From: Roseicyclus sp.
Lineage (GTDB): Bacteria > Pseudomonadota > Alphaproteobacteria > Rhodobacterales > Rhodobacteraceae
Length of the DNA: 64,000 nucleotides
Assembly: GCA_018401055.1 (NCBI GenBank)
Contig: JAGYLB010000098.1
Location: 1 to 64,000, forward strand
Direction: 5' to 3'
The first letter of the stretch is position 1; each line of letters starts with the position of its first letter. Shown here in pieces: positions 21,193-32,935 of the stretch. The notes beneath the pieces are model-generated. The model was not told the origin of the DNA, made no database searches, and saw only the letters and a program-made list of their open reading frames with translations. The position numbers and the translations under genes are program-made.

Positions 21193-21787
21193 ATGAGCAG
21201 CTCCAACCGTGGCGGCATTAGCCGTCGCGTTGTCCTTGGTGGCGTGGCCAGCGGCCTTGCCGCCCCCGCCATCGGACAGGCCATTCCCGATTCGACCGAA
21301 TTCGAGGCCGCGCTGGAGCAGCGCGCGGCGCAACATCTCGAGCTTCCGGTCGATGGACTGGCGTCCCTATTTCGATGATACGCGCAATGGCGCGATCTTG
21401 GTCGATCTCACCTCGCGCGCCTTGCACTACTGGAGCGAGGACCACAGCATCTACCGTCTCTATCCGACCTCCGTGCCGATGTCGGAGGATCTGACCCGGC
21501 GCGGTCGGACCGAGGTGGTGCGCAAGGTCGAAGGCCCATCTTGGCGCCCCACGCCCGCCATGCGGCAGCGCAATCCGGAATGGCCCGAATTCGTGCCGCC
21601 CGGGCCCGACAACCCGCTGGGCACCCATGCGCTGTATCTGAGTTGGGAGTACTACCGCATCCACGGCACCCATGACACGCGCAAGATCGGGCGGCGGTCG
21701 TCGAACGGCTGTGTCGGGCTCTACAACGAACATATCGCCGAACTTTTCGGCTTTGCCCGCCTTGGAACTCAGGTGTTGCTAATTTGA
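21193..21787 (+). CDS. L,D-transpeptidase (YkuD), Tat-like signal (one frameshift)
   Basis: About 198 residues. The N-terminus GGISRRVVLGGVASGLAAPAIGQA looks like a twin-arginine signal (SRRVVLGG). The catalytic domain contains YFDDTRNGAILVDLTSRALH, NPLGTHALYL, YRIHGTHDTRKIG and the active site RSSNGCVGLYNEHI with the nucleophilic Cys. The start is set by an excellent AAGGAGG at 21179. A slip near 21360 joins the two parts through DWRPYFDD. This is the ErfK/YbiS type that makes 3-3 cross-links or links proteins to the wall. Confidence 0.88.
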
Positions 21788-21935
21788 CGACAACAGGGCA
21801 ATCCTGCGGTCAGGACGATTTCGGACGGATTGCAATCGCTAGGTATTGCTGCTTAAAGAAATTGTACGAGGTACAGTCTTGGGTGCCCTGACCTTGCGCA
21901 TAGTGCGCGAAAAGGGGCGTATCTTGGAGGATACA

Positions 21936-22121
21936 ATGAAGAAACTCGCTCTCGCTGCTGTTCTGACGGTCGTTGCCACTGGCGCGTTCGCAGGCGGCTA
22001 TGTTCAGCCCGTCATCGACCCGATCATCGTTGTGGAAGACACCTCTTCCTCGGCCGGTGGCATCCTGGTTCCGATCCTGGCGCTGATCCTGATCGCTGCA
22101 GCTGTCGCAGCCAACAACTGA
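21936..22121 (+). CDS. Small secreted/membrane protein, 61 residues
   Basis: A 61-codon gene with a strong GGAGG five bases before ATG 21936 and its own terminator. A signal peptide (residues 1-19, MKKLALAAVLTVVATGAFA) is followed by a short Pro/Asp/Val segment (GGYVQPVIDPIIVVEDT), a Ser/Gly hinge, and a C-terminal hydrophobic helix (ILVPILALILIAAAVAA) ending in NN. The design predicts a short periplasmic loop held by one helix. I do not recognise a named family. Strong translation signals and a private terminator suggest an abundant product. Confidence 0.8.
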   Translation: MKKLALAAVLTVVATGAFAGGYVQPVIDPIIVVEDTSSSAGGILVPILALILIAAAVAANN

Positions 22122-22146
22122 TCCGACGAAAGTCGCTTGGTTTCGG

Positions 22147-22175
22147 AAAAGGCGGTCCTAACGGGCCGCCTTTTT
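22147..22175 (+). terminator. Rho-independent terminator of the 61-residue protein gene
   Basis: A 12-bp stem with one G:T pair (AAAAGGCGGTCC at 22147-22158 with GGGCCGCCTTTT at 22163-22174), tetraloop TAAC, and a T run ending at 22175. The A/T flanks also make it usable from the minus strand for rlmN, whose stop lies 18 bases further on. Confidence 0.92.
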
Positions 22176-22192
22176 CACATTCAGGGCAGGGC

Positions 22193-23377
<1,185 letters not shown>

Positions 23378-23461
23378 GGGCATCATCCTTGGTGGCTCGG
23401 GGCAGATATAGGCATCGCTGCCGCCACGCAAAGGTTTTGGCCCGTGACCGGTTGGCCCACG

Positions 23462-23992
23462 TCAGTTAGCGCAGCGCTGCTCGGCATCCTCGACCGCGGC
23501 GGTGAAGCCCATCAGCGAGAAGGTATCTTGCGTCTGGGTGCCCCGGGCCGAGCGCGCCGTCATCACGGCATCGGCGCCGCGCTTCATCGCGGTAATGATC
23601 CTCTGGTCGTCCTGCGGCGACGCAGCCCAAGCCATCTCACCATCGGTGAACAGTTCGAACGTGGTCTCGCCCACACGCATCGACACGGTGGACCCATCCG
23701 CGAAGGGATAGCCTCCGGTGAACGACACCTCCCCCAGACGCTCCTGACCGGGCCAGAAGCTGACGAACATCAGAATTTCGCCCCGGTTCACCGACACGAC
23801 GCGACCGTCGCGGGTGTTCACCGTCTCGCGCGGGGTCGATACGACCCAGCACTGCGTCGGATCATCCTCGACGAAGACGGACCAATCCGTCGCGGCGTTG
23901 ACGCGGTTGGTGGATTCCTCTTGCGCCAAGGCCGCGCTGGCCGATACCGCCAGAACAGTTCCCGTCAGCGCACCGACAAGCCAGTGTTTCAT
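23462..23992 (-). CDS. Invasion-associated locus B (IalB) family protein
   Basis: 176 residues. A signal peptide ends at ALAQ, about residue 24. The IalB-type beta domain follows, with DWSVFVEDDPTQCWVVSTP, GGYPFADGSTVSMRVG and the C-terminal DTFSLMGFTAAVEDAEQRC. Two cysteines (one in each half) could pair. IalB homologues are common in free-living Rhodobacterales, so the pathogenesis name should not be taken literally. It lies upstream of rlmN on the same strand with about 85 bases between, and is divergent from the asparaginase gene. Confidence 0.88.
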   Translation of the reverse strand: MKHWLVGALTGTVLAVSASAALAQEESTNRVNAATDWSVFVEDDPTQCWVVSTPRETVNTRDGRVVSVNRGEILMFVSFWPGQERLGEVSFTGGYPFADGSTVSMRVGETTFELFTDGEMAWAASPQDDQRIITAMKRGADAVMTARSARGTQTQDTFSLMGFTAAVEDAEQRCAN

Positions 23993-24154
23993 GTCTCAGG
24001 AGCCTCCGCTCTCGTCTGCCTCTGGTCTACGCCCGGTTCTTGCTTCAAGTAAAGGCCAGGCGGCAGACCTTATCGCACACAAGATTAGAGGAAACCGCCG
24101 TTCAGCAAAAGCCCCGGTGGCGGAAAATCGCCGGTATGTGAAAGGGATGGGATC

Positions 24155-25165
24155 ATGGCACAAGCAGCCGAGCGTCTGGTCGAGGTCTGGCGCGGCGATT
24201 TTTGCGAAAGCGTGCACCACGGTCACGTCGCAGTCTGGCATGCCGACAGCGGATTGATCTGGGGTCTGGGCGATGTCGACGGCGTGATCTTGCCCCGATC
24301 GTCGTCCAAGATGATCCAGGCGCTGCCCCTGATCGAAAGCGGCGCGGCCGATGCCCATGGCCTGACGCAAGAGCAACTGGCGATCTCCTGCGCGTCGCAT
24401 CAAGGCGCCGCGGTTCATACCGATCTGGTAACGCGCTGGCTGGCCGATCTGGGCCTGTCCGAGGCCGATCTGCGCTGCGGCGTGCAATGGCCCAGCGACG
24501 AGGCCGCGCGCGACGGGTTGATCTGCAGCCATTGCGGCCCCGATCAGCGGCACAACAATTGTTCCGGCAAGCACTCGGGCTTTCTGACGCTGACCAAACA
24601 CCTCAAGGCGGGCCCCGAATATGTCGACCCCGATCATCCGGTTCAGCAGGCCGTGCGCGCCGCGTGGGAAGATGTGACCGACGAGACCACCCCCGGTTAT
24701 GGCATCGACGGCTGTTCTGCCCCGAATTTCGCAAGCTCTCTCAAGGGGTTCGCGCGCGCCATGGCGATGTATGCCGCCGCCGTGGAGGGTGCGGATGCAC
24801 GCCAGACCGCGATGGTGCGCCTGCGCAACGCGATGATGGCCCATCCGCATCTCGTCGCGGGCGAGGGGAAGTCGTGCACCAAGCTGATGCGGGTCATGGG
24901 CAACCGCGCCGCGATCAAGACCGGGGCGGAGGCGGTTTTCGCCGCGATCATCCCCGAACGCCGCATCGGCGTCGCGCTCAAGATCGCCGATGGCACCACC
25001 CGCGCGTCGGAGGCCGCGATCACGCAGATCCTTGGCGCCCTAGGCGTGATCGACCCTGCCGATCCGGCGGCGCTGGCCTATACCACCGGCCCGATCCGAA
25101 ACTGGCGCAAGATCGAAACCGGGCACTACCGCGTCACACCGGCGCTGGCAGGCTGGCGGCCATAA
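24155..25165 (+). CDS. Asparaginase, Rhizobium etli (AnsA / class 3) type
   Basis: 336 residues, one frame. It resembles the R. etli type asparaginases rather than the E. coli ones. The catalytic SxxK-like element is RSSSKMIQALP (Ser49-51, Lys52). The zinc-site cysteines are in HNNCSGKHSG (Cys136) and GIDGCSAPNF (Cys187). GKSCTKLMRVMGNRAAIKTGAEAVFA follows the family pattern and is split here by conservation, not frame. Predicted reaction: L-asparagine to aspartate and ammonia in the cytoplasm (no signal peptide). Start ATG 24155 is preceded by AAAGGGATGGG. Confidence 0.88.
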   Translation: MAQAAERLVEVWRGDFCESVHHGHVAVWHADSGLIWGLGDVDGVILPRSSSKMIQALPLIESGAADAHGLTQEQLAISCASHQGAAVHTDLVTRWLADLGLSEADLRCGVQWPSDEAARDGLICSHCGPDQRHNNCSGKHSGFLTLTKHLKAGPEYVDPDHPVQQAVRAAWEDVTDETTPGYGIDGCSAPNFASSLKGFARAMAMYAAAVEGADARQTAMVRLRNAMMAHPHLVAGEGKSCTKLMRVMGNRAAIKTGAEAVFAAIIPERRIGVALKIADGTTRASEAAITQILGALGVIDPADPAALAYTTGPIRNWRKIETGHYRVTPALAGWRP

Positions 25166-27363
25166 GTCCGCCGATCTTGCCTACGGCCTGCAGGCGCGTA
25201 GGCCCGGATCATGGCATGGAGTTCCGCCTTTTTGAGCGGCTTGGTCATGTAGCCGTCGATGCCGGCTGCCACGATGCGGTCGCGGTCGCCATCCATGGCA
25301 TGGGCGGTCATGGCGATGATGGGCACCGGTGGCAGGCCATGCGCCGCCTCCAGCGCGCGAATCGCACGCGCCGCCTCGGTCCCGTCCATTTCGGGCATGG
25401 AGATGTCGGTGAAGATCAGATCCGGCGGGGCCGCGCGGAAGGCCTCGACGCAAAGCGCGCCGTTTTCCACCATGCGCAGATCCATCTCGACCCCCTTCAG
25501 CATGGTGCGGAACACCAGTTGGTTGGTCTTGTTGTCCTCGGCCGCCAGCACCTGCAGTCGCCGATTGGGCGCGGGATGGGGCAGCGCGGGGGCCGGTTCC
25601 GGCGGGGGTTCGTGCATCTGTTCCGCTGCTTCGACGACGTTCGCGTGACGGCCCGGATCGGGGTCAGGCACCAGCGCGGCCCGAAATTCCGGCAGCGACA
25701 GGGTCGGGATGATCGGCCGGACACCGGGTAAAGGATCCTCGCGCAGAGGGGGCGGGCACAGGCACAGGATGGGGCCGTCATACCCGCCCGACCGCAGCGC
25801 TGCGACCGGATCGTCGCCATCGCCCGAGATCCCCGCGATCACCACGGCGGCAGGTGCGGCAGGTCCGCCCGCAAGGCCGGTCGTCTCTGTCAGCCGCGCG
25901 CTGCAACCGCATCAGATGGGCAAGGATCGTGTCGGGCAGCAGGCGTCCCCCGGTGATCGCCCAGACCTCGGCACGGTTGGGTGGCAAAGGCTCCACCGGC
26001 TGCGCCTGCGCGGCCGGGTCGGCGGCAAGATTGAGCGCAAAGCCAAAGGTCGAGCCCTGCCCCGGTTCCGAATCAAGCCAGATCTCGCCCTCCATCATCG
26101 CCACCAGCTTGCGCGTGATCGCAAGCCCCAGGCCGGTGCCGTCGAAGCGCCGGTTCGCCTCTGATTCGACCTGATTGAATTCCCCAAAGACATGCGCCTG
26201 CATGTCAGGTGCGATCCCGATACCGGTATCCTCGACCGCCACGCGGATCGGCACCTGCCCCGGCGGATGGTCGCGGGGCGCGCCTACCACGCGGACGGTC
26301 ACATGCCCGGCCTCCGTGAACTTGACCGCATTGCCGATCAGGTTCGTCAGGATCTGCCGGATGCGACCGCGATCCCCGATCATGCGGTCAGGCAGGAAGA
26401 TGTCATAATCCAGCCTGAGATCCAGCGCCTTGCCCTCAAGCCCCGGGCGCATCAGCTGGAAAATCTCCTGGATCATCTGCTGCAGATCGAAGCTTTCGGG
26501 ATGCAGCACCAGCTTGCCCGCATCGATCTTGGAATAGTCGAGGATGTCGTTGATGATGACCAGCAACGCCTCGCCGGAATTGCGGATCGTGTCGGCGTAA
26601 AGCCGTTGTTCCTCGGTCAGCATCGTGTCGCGCAGCAGGTCCGCCATGGCGACGACCCCGTTCATCGGCGTGCGGATCTCATGGGACATGTTGGCAAGGA
26701 AGGTGGATTTCGCCCGCGCTGCCGCCTCGGCCTCGTCGCGGGCGCGTTCCAGATCCCGCTCGCGACGGATCGTGTCGGTGATGTCGACCGCAAGGCTGAC
26801 GATGTCACCCTCAGGCGTGCGCTTGTCGATCAGGCGGACATAGACGCCGTTGAACAGCCGGATATCGGTCTGGGGGACATTCGGCGCCTCCCATCGGGCG
26901 ATCATGCGGTCGATCCAGTCGTCTGGTGCCGCGCCTTGCAGATCGACCAGCCCCTCGTCGACCGCGATGCGCAAGATCGCCTCGTAGCTGGCGCCGGGTG
27001 CGACATCGGCGGCCCCGTCAAAGGCGCCGAGCCACGCCGGGTTGGCCACCACCAGCCGCCAGTCGCGGTCGAAGATGGCAAACCCGTCCTCCACCGCGCT
27101 TAGGGAATCCCACAGCCGACGTTCGGCGACATCGGCCTTTCGGTCGCCACCTCAAGCGCGGCCTGCGCCTGCGTCGTGCGGCCGATCAGGGCCGCGTTCG
27201 CCGCGCGCTGTTCGATGACGGTGTGCGACAGGGAATGGGCGTGTTCTGCCAGCTTGCGATGGGCGGAATACAGTTCCTCCGACCGTTGGGCGAGCAGGCG
27301 CTCGGCCTGCAGCCGCGCGCGCCGTTCCCGCGCCAGACGGTCGTCAAACCCTTGAATACTCAT
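25126..27363 (-). CDS. Hybrid sensor histidine kinase / response regulator (two frameshifts)
   Basis: About 745 residues, cytoplasmic, no membrane segments. Order: a coiled-coil N-terminus (about 1-80); a PAS domain beginning ERRLWDSL...VEDGFAIFDRDWRLVVANP; HisKA with the phospho-accepting His in NMSHEIRTPMNG (about residue 227); HATPase_c with NLIGNAVKFTEAG, DTGIGIAPDM and GTGLGLAITRKL; a degenerate receiver-like stretch (ITGGRLLPDTIL...GYDGPILCL); and a true receiver with AAEDNKTNQ, acceptor Asp in FTDISMPEMDG (about 652) and Lys in MTKPLKK. Slips near 27125 and 25870. The C-terminus overlaps the end of the asparaginase gene; the true stop may be at 25181. Confidence 0.88.
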
Positions 27364-27524
27364 CCCGCTTCCCGCAATGCCGCGCCTTTTTCATGCAATC
27401 TGGCAGGCTCCGCTGAACATGCGGTTAACCCCACTTGCCGCACCTTTGGCCGGGGGAATCATCGACAGTGTCAAACGGCCCTGCCAGACTTGGTTCGCGA
27501 CCCACAGACCCCAGCGAGGTTCCG

Positions 27525-30500
27525 ATGCGCCTGTCCGCCGCCGTTCTCGCCACGCTTCTCCTGTTGCCGTTTTCGGCCGCCGCGCAAGATGCGATCCCCG
27601 ACCGCTTCGTGTCGATCACCCGCGATGTAGATTTCCCCGGCGGCGACTTACGCCCGATCTTCGACACCACCCTGTCTGCCTGCGAGGCTGCGTGCCGCGC
27701 CGATCCCGACTGCGTGGGCTTCACCTACAACGGGCGGAACGGGTCGTGTTTCCCGAAATCAGCCATCGGCGCACCCGTGGCCTATGATGGCGCGCTGTCA
27801 GGCGAGGTGTTTCGCACCGACCCAGCCGTGCTGGCGCGGCTCGACGCCCGGCTCGCGGCGCTGTCCTTCCTCTCCTCCTCCGATCTGGCGGCCGCGCGCC
27901 AACAGGCCTTGGACATGGGCCGCGCGCATTACGCCGGCCCCTTCAGCGCGCAGGACTGGCGCGAGGCCGCCCGCCGCGAAGAGGCGAATGGCGATCTTGT
28001 CGCCGCCATGCGCATGTATGGCGCCGCCGCCGCACGGGGCGATCTGGCGCAGGACTGGGCCGATCACGCGCGCCTGCTTCTGAGGATGGACAGCGCCAGC
28101 AGCTCTGAGCGACGCCAGCGCGAGGCCGAGGCGCTGCGCGCCGCGATCAACGCCGCCCTGCGCGCCGCGCCGGGCCCCGAGCTTGCCACCACCCTAGACG
28201 TGCTGGCCGAGGCGCTGGAACGCGTGGGGCGTGGGCGCGACACCATCCCCGCCCTGCGCCTTGCCATGGCCGAGGCCGCGAGCCCGACGCGCACCGCAGC
28301 CCTTGACCGGGTTCTGGGCCTCTACGGGTTCCGCATGATCGAAACGCAGGTCGATCTGGAGACCGATTTCCCGCGCATCTGCGCCGTCTTTTCCGAACCC
28401 CTCGCCGCCGGGGGTGTCCTCTGGGACGATTACCTGCAGACCACCACCCCCGGCCTGAGTGCCGAGGCCGAGGGGCAGCAGTTGTGCATTTCCGGCGTAC
28501 AGCATGGATCGCGCTATGACCTGACGCTCCGCGCAGGCCTACCCGCCGCTTCGGGCGAGATGCTGCGCGCGCCCGTTCCGGTCCGCCAATACGTCCGCGA
28601 CCGCGCGCCTTCGGTCCGGTTCGCGGGCCGCGCCTATATCCTGCCCGCCAGCGAAGGCGCGGCGCTGCCCATCGTCGCGGTCAATGCCGATCTGGTGGAT
28701 CTGACTCTGTATGCGGTCTCCGACCGCAACATCCTGCGCACCTTGCAAGACGAGTATTTCGGCCAGCCGCTGCGCGACTGGCAGTTCGATTTCCTTGCCC
28801 GCGATCTGGCTGAGGTTGTCTGGCAGGGCGAGGGGGAGGTCGCGCGCGAGCAAAACCGCGCCGTGACCACCCGCCTGCCGATGGGCGAGGTTCTGGAGGG
28901 GCTGGCCCCCGGTCTCTACGCGCTTCAGGCGCGGGTGGGCGGCGCAGGTGATCTCGGCACGCCCGCGACGCAATGGTTCTTGGTCAGCGATCTGGGCCTG
29001 TCGGTGATGACGGGTGAGGATGGCGTGCATGTCATCGTGCGCGCGCTGGCCGATGCCGGGTCACGCGCGGGCGTGACCGTCTCGCTGGTGGCGGAATCGA
29101 ATCGCGTGCTTGCCGAAACCGTGACCGATGCGGATGGCTATGCCCGGTTCGATGCCGGTCTGGCGCGCGGTCAGGGCAGCGCCGCGCCCGCTCTGGTGTC
29201 GGTCCGCGATGGCGAGATTGATTTCGCCTTTCTGTCGCTGCGCGAGGCCGAATTCGACCTGTCCGACCGTGGCGTCGAAGGCCGCGCGCCAAGCGGGGCC
29301 GTCGATGTCTACCTGACGACCGACCGCGGCGCCTATCGCGCGGGCGAGGTGATCCATGCGACCGCGCTGGCCCGCGACGACCGCGCGCAGGCCATCGCCG
29401 GTCTGCCGCTCACCGCGATCCTGACGCGCGCGGACGGGGTGGAATACAGCCGCCATGTCCTGACCGAGACCGGCGCGGGTGGCTATGTCTTCTCGTTGCC
29501 CATCGGGGCACAGGTTCCGCGCGGCACATGGCGGCTGGCGATCCACGCCGACCCGGATGCGCCCGCCTTGGCCACAAGCACGGTTCTGGTCGAGGATTTC
29601 CTGCCCGAAAGACTCGACATGGTTCTGTCGATGCAAGATGGCCCCTTCGCCCCCGCCGACCGGCCTATGTTGGGCGTGCAGGCCGATTACCTCTTCGGCG
29701 CGCCCGCCGCCGATCTGACGGTGGAGGGGCAGGTGGCACTCCGCCCCACCACGACGCTCGACGCGCACCCCGGCTACCGCTTTGGCCGCCACGACCAGCA
29801 ACCGCAGCCGGAATTCGCGGGGATTGCCGCGCTGACCACCGATGGCAGTGGTGCGGGCAGCGCGCGCATCGACATCCCCACGCTGTCGGGCGCCCCGCAG
29901 CCCGCCACCCTGACCATCACCGCCACGATCACCGAAGGCTCGGGCCGCCCGGTGGAACGCCGGATCACCCGCCCCGTGAGGCCCAATGCGCCGATGATCG
30001 GCATTCGCCCGCTCTTCGACGAAACCCTGCCCGAAGGGGCCGAGGCTGGCTTTCACCTGATCGCCGTGGGGGCCGAGGACCTGCCCGTGCGCTGGACGCT
30101 CAACCGTATCGACCGCCGCTACCAATGGTATCAGCAGAACGGCAACTGGTCGTGGGAACCCGTCACCACCCGCGCCCGCATCGCCTCGGGCGAGTCTGTG
30201 CTGGGGGCGGAACCCTTCGCCCTGAACCTGCCCGTCGACTGGGGCAGCTATGAATTGCGGGTGGAAACCAACGGCGAGGGGTTTGCGCTCTCCTCTGTCG
30301 GCTTCGACGCAGGCTGGTATGGTGCCACCAGCGGCACCGACACGCCCGATGTGCTGGAGGTCGCGATGGATGCCGCCGCCTATGCCCCCGGCGATACCGC
30401 CAACCTGCGCATCGTGCCCCGTCAGGGCGGCGTCGCGCTGGTGCAGGTGGTCTCGAACCGGCTGATCGAGCAGCGGATCGTGACGGTCGGGGATGAGCCC

Positions 30501-32935
30501 ATGACCATCCCCCTGACCGTGACCGAGGATTGGGGCAGCGGCGCCTATGTGACCGCGACCCTGATCCGGCCCCTGTCGAGCGTGTCCGGCCCCGTTCCCG
30601 CCCGCTCGCTGGGTCTGGCCCATGCCACCGTCACACCTGGACGACCGCGCGCTGACCGCGACGCTGGTCCTGCCCGCCACCGCCGAACCCCGCGCCCCGC
30701 TCGATGGTCGCGCTGCGCGTCGAGGGCGCGCGGCCCGGCGAGACCGTCCATGCCTCCATCGCCGCCGTAGATCTGGGCATCCTGAACCTGACCGGCTTCG
30801 ACGCCCCCGACCCGCAGGCGCATTATTTCGGCCAGCGCCGTCTGGGCGTTGCTTTCCGCGATGTCTATGGCCGCCTGATCGACGCCCGCGACGGAGCCGA
30901 GGGGCGGATCCGCCAGGGCGGCGATGCGGGCGCAGGCCTGCGCATGCAGGCCCCGCCGCCGACCGAGGACCTTCTGGCGCAATTCTCAGGCCCACTGACG
31001 GTGGGCCCGGATGGCGTGGCCCGCGCCAGCTTCGATCTGCCCGCCTTCAACGGCACGGTGCGGGTCATGGCCGTGGCATGGTCCGAGACCGGCGTCGGGC
31101 AGGCGTCGGGCGATCTGCTGGTGCGCGACCCGGTCGTGGTCACGGCCAGCCTGCCGCGCTTCCTTGCGCCGGGCGATACGGGCCGGATGCTGCTGGAACT
31201 GACCCATGTCGAGGGGCCTGTGGGCGCGGTGACGCTGTCCATCACGCCCACCGCTGGCCTGTCGCTGACGGCACCCACCGACCCGGTGACGCTGGCCGCA
31301 CAGGAAACCGCGCGCCTGTCGATCCCCGTCACCGCGCTGAACACCACCGGTGTGCAACAGGTCACCGTCACCGCCACCCTGCCCGATGGCCGCACCCTGA
31401 CCCGCACCTTGTCGTTACCCGTGCAGATCAACGACCCTGAGGTGGCGGAAACCACCCGCCTGACGCTCGCCCCCGGGCAGAGCCTGCCGATCGACGCAGC
31501 GCTCCTGTCGGGCTTCCGCCCCGGCACGGGCCGCGCGACGCTGGCCGCCGGTCCGCTGGCCCGTTTTGACGCGGCAGGCCTTTTGGCGCGGCTCGACGCC
31601 TATCCCTATGGCTGTACCGAACAGGTCACCAGCCGGGCGATGCCGCTGCTTTACCTCTCGTCGGTGGCCGAGGCGCTGGACCTTGGCACCGCCGCCGATC
31701 TGGATGCGCGCATCGCCGATGCCATCGCCCGCGTGCTGGTGAACCAGTCGGGCAATGGCGGGTTCGGCCTGTGGTGGGCCAGCGACGGCGATCTGTGGCT
31801 TGACGCCTATGTCACCGATTTCCTGTCCCGCGCCCGGGCCGAGGGGCATACGGTTCCCGCCATCCCGTTCACCCTCGCGCTCGACAACCTTGCCAATCAG
31901 GTGGCCAGCCACCCCGATTTCGAGGATGGCGGCGAAGGGCTCGCCTATGCGCTCATGGTGCTGGCGCGCGAAGGGCAGGCCAGCATGGGCGACCTGCGTT
32001 ACTATGCCGATGTGAAGGCCGAGGCTTTCGCCACGCCGCTCGCCCTTGGGCAATTGGGTGCGGCGCTGGCCCTCTATGGCGACCAGCCGCGCGCCGATGC
32101 GCTGTTCCGCGCCGGTCACGCGATGCTGCAAGGCATGCAGGCCAATCCCCTGCGCGAGGTCTGGCGCGCCGATTACGGCACGGTCGCCCGCGATGCCGCG
32201 GGCCTGATCGCGCTAGCCGCCGCCGCGGGGTCGGATGCGATCCCCGACGCGTCCCTGACCACCCCCGCCGATGCCGTCTCGACACAAGAAGCCGTCTGGA
32301 CGCTGCTGGCGGCCCATGCGCTGATCGACAACCCCAATGCCGCCGGGCTGACGCTCGACGGCGCGGCCGTCAACGGCCCGCTTGTGCAGGCGATCCGCAC
32401 AGGCGACACGACCACGCGGACCATTTCCAACACCGGCACCCGCGACGAGGTTCTGACCGTGACCCGCTTCGGCATCCCCGAGGGTGCGACCCAATCCTTT
32501 GGCAACCGCTACCGGATCGACCGCGCCTACCTGAGCCTCGATGGCCAGCCCCTCGATCCGGCCACGGTGGCGCAGGGCACGCGACTAGTCACGGTTCTGA
32601 CCGTCACGCCGCTGGGCGCGCCCGAGGGGCGACTGATGGTCACCGACCCGCTGCCCGCCGGGTTCGAGATCGACAACCCCAACCTGCTCACATCGGGCGA
32701 TATCCGCGCGGTTCAGGGTCTCGACCTCAACGCCTGGGCCGACCATACCGAATTCCGACAGGACCGCTTTCTTGCCGCCATCGACAACCGGGGCGAGGTT
32801 CCGCTGCGGCTGGCCTATATCGTCCGCGCCGTGACGCCCGGCGCCTTCCACCACCCCGCCGCCAGTGTCGAGGACATGTACCGCCCCGCCTATCGCGCGC
32901 AGACATCCTCGGGGCGCGTCGTGGTGACCGAATGA
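27525..32935 (+). CDS. Alpha-2-macroglobulin family protein with N-terminal PAN/Apple domain (two frameshifts)
   Basis: A large (about 1803 residues) periplasmic protein of the bacterial alpha-2-macroglobulin family, thought to trap proteases that enter the envelope. A signal peptide ends at SAAAQ (residue 22). A PAN/Apple-like segment (SACEAACRADPDCVGFTYNG, then SCFPKS) follows, then MG-type beta domains and bait region, and the thioester motif YGCTEQ with the Cys codon at 31613-31615 (about residue 1363). An alpha-alpha barrel comes after it (GNGGFGLWWASDGDLWLDAY). Two one-base insertions near 30633 and 30703 shift the frame twice. It is coupled to pbpC by an ATGA overlap, the classic pairing. 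Confidence 0.93.

Noticed and set aside
21830..21858. Promoter before the 61-residue peptide (TTGCAA, 17 bases, TTAAAG)
   Set aside because: Only four and three of six bases fit the consensus elements; too weak to list.
29061..30995. Long antisense open frame (644 codons) inside the alpha-2-macroglobulin gene
   Set aside because: Low-complexity Gly/Arg/Ala composition without motifs; the plus-strand gene is clear.
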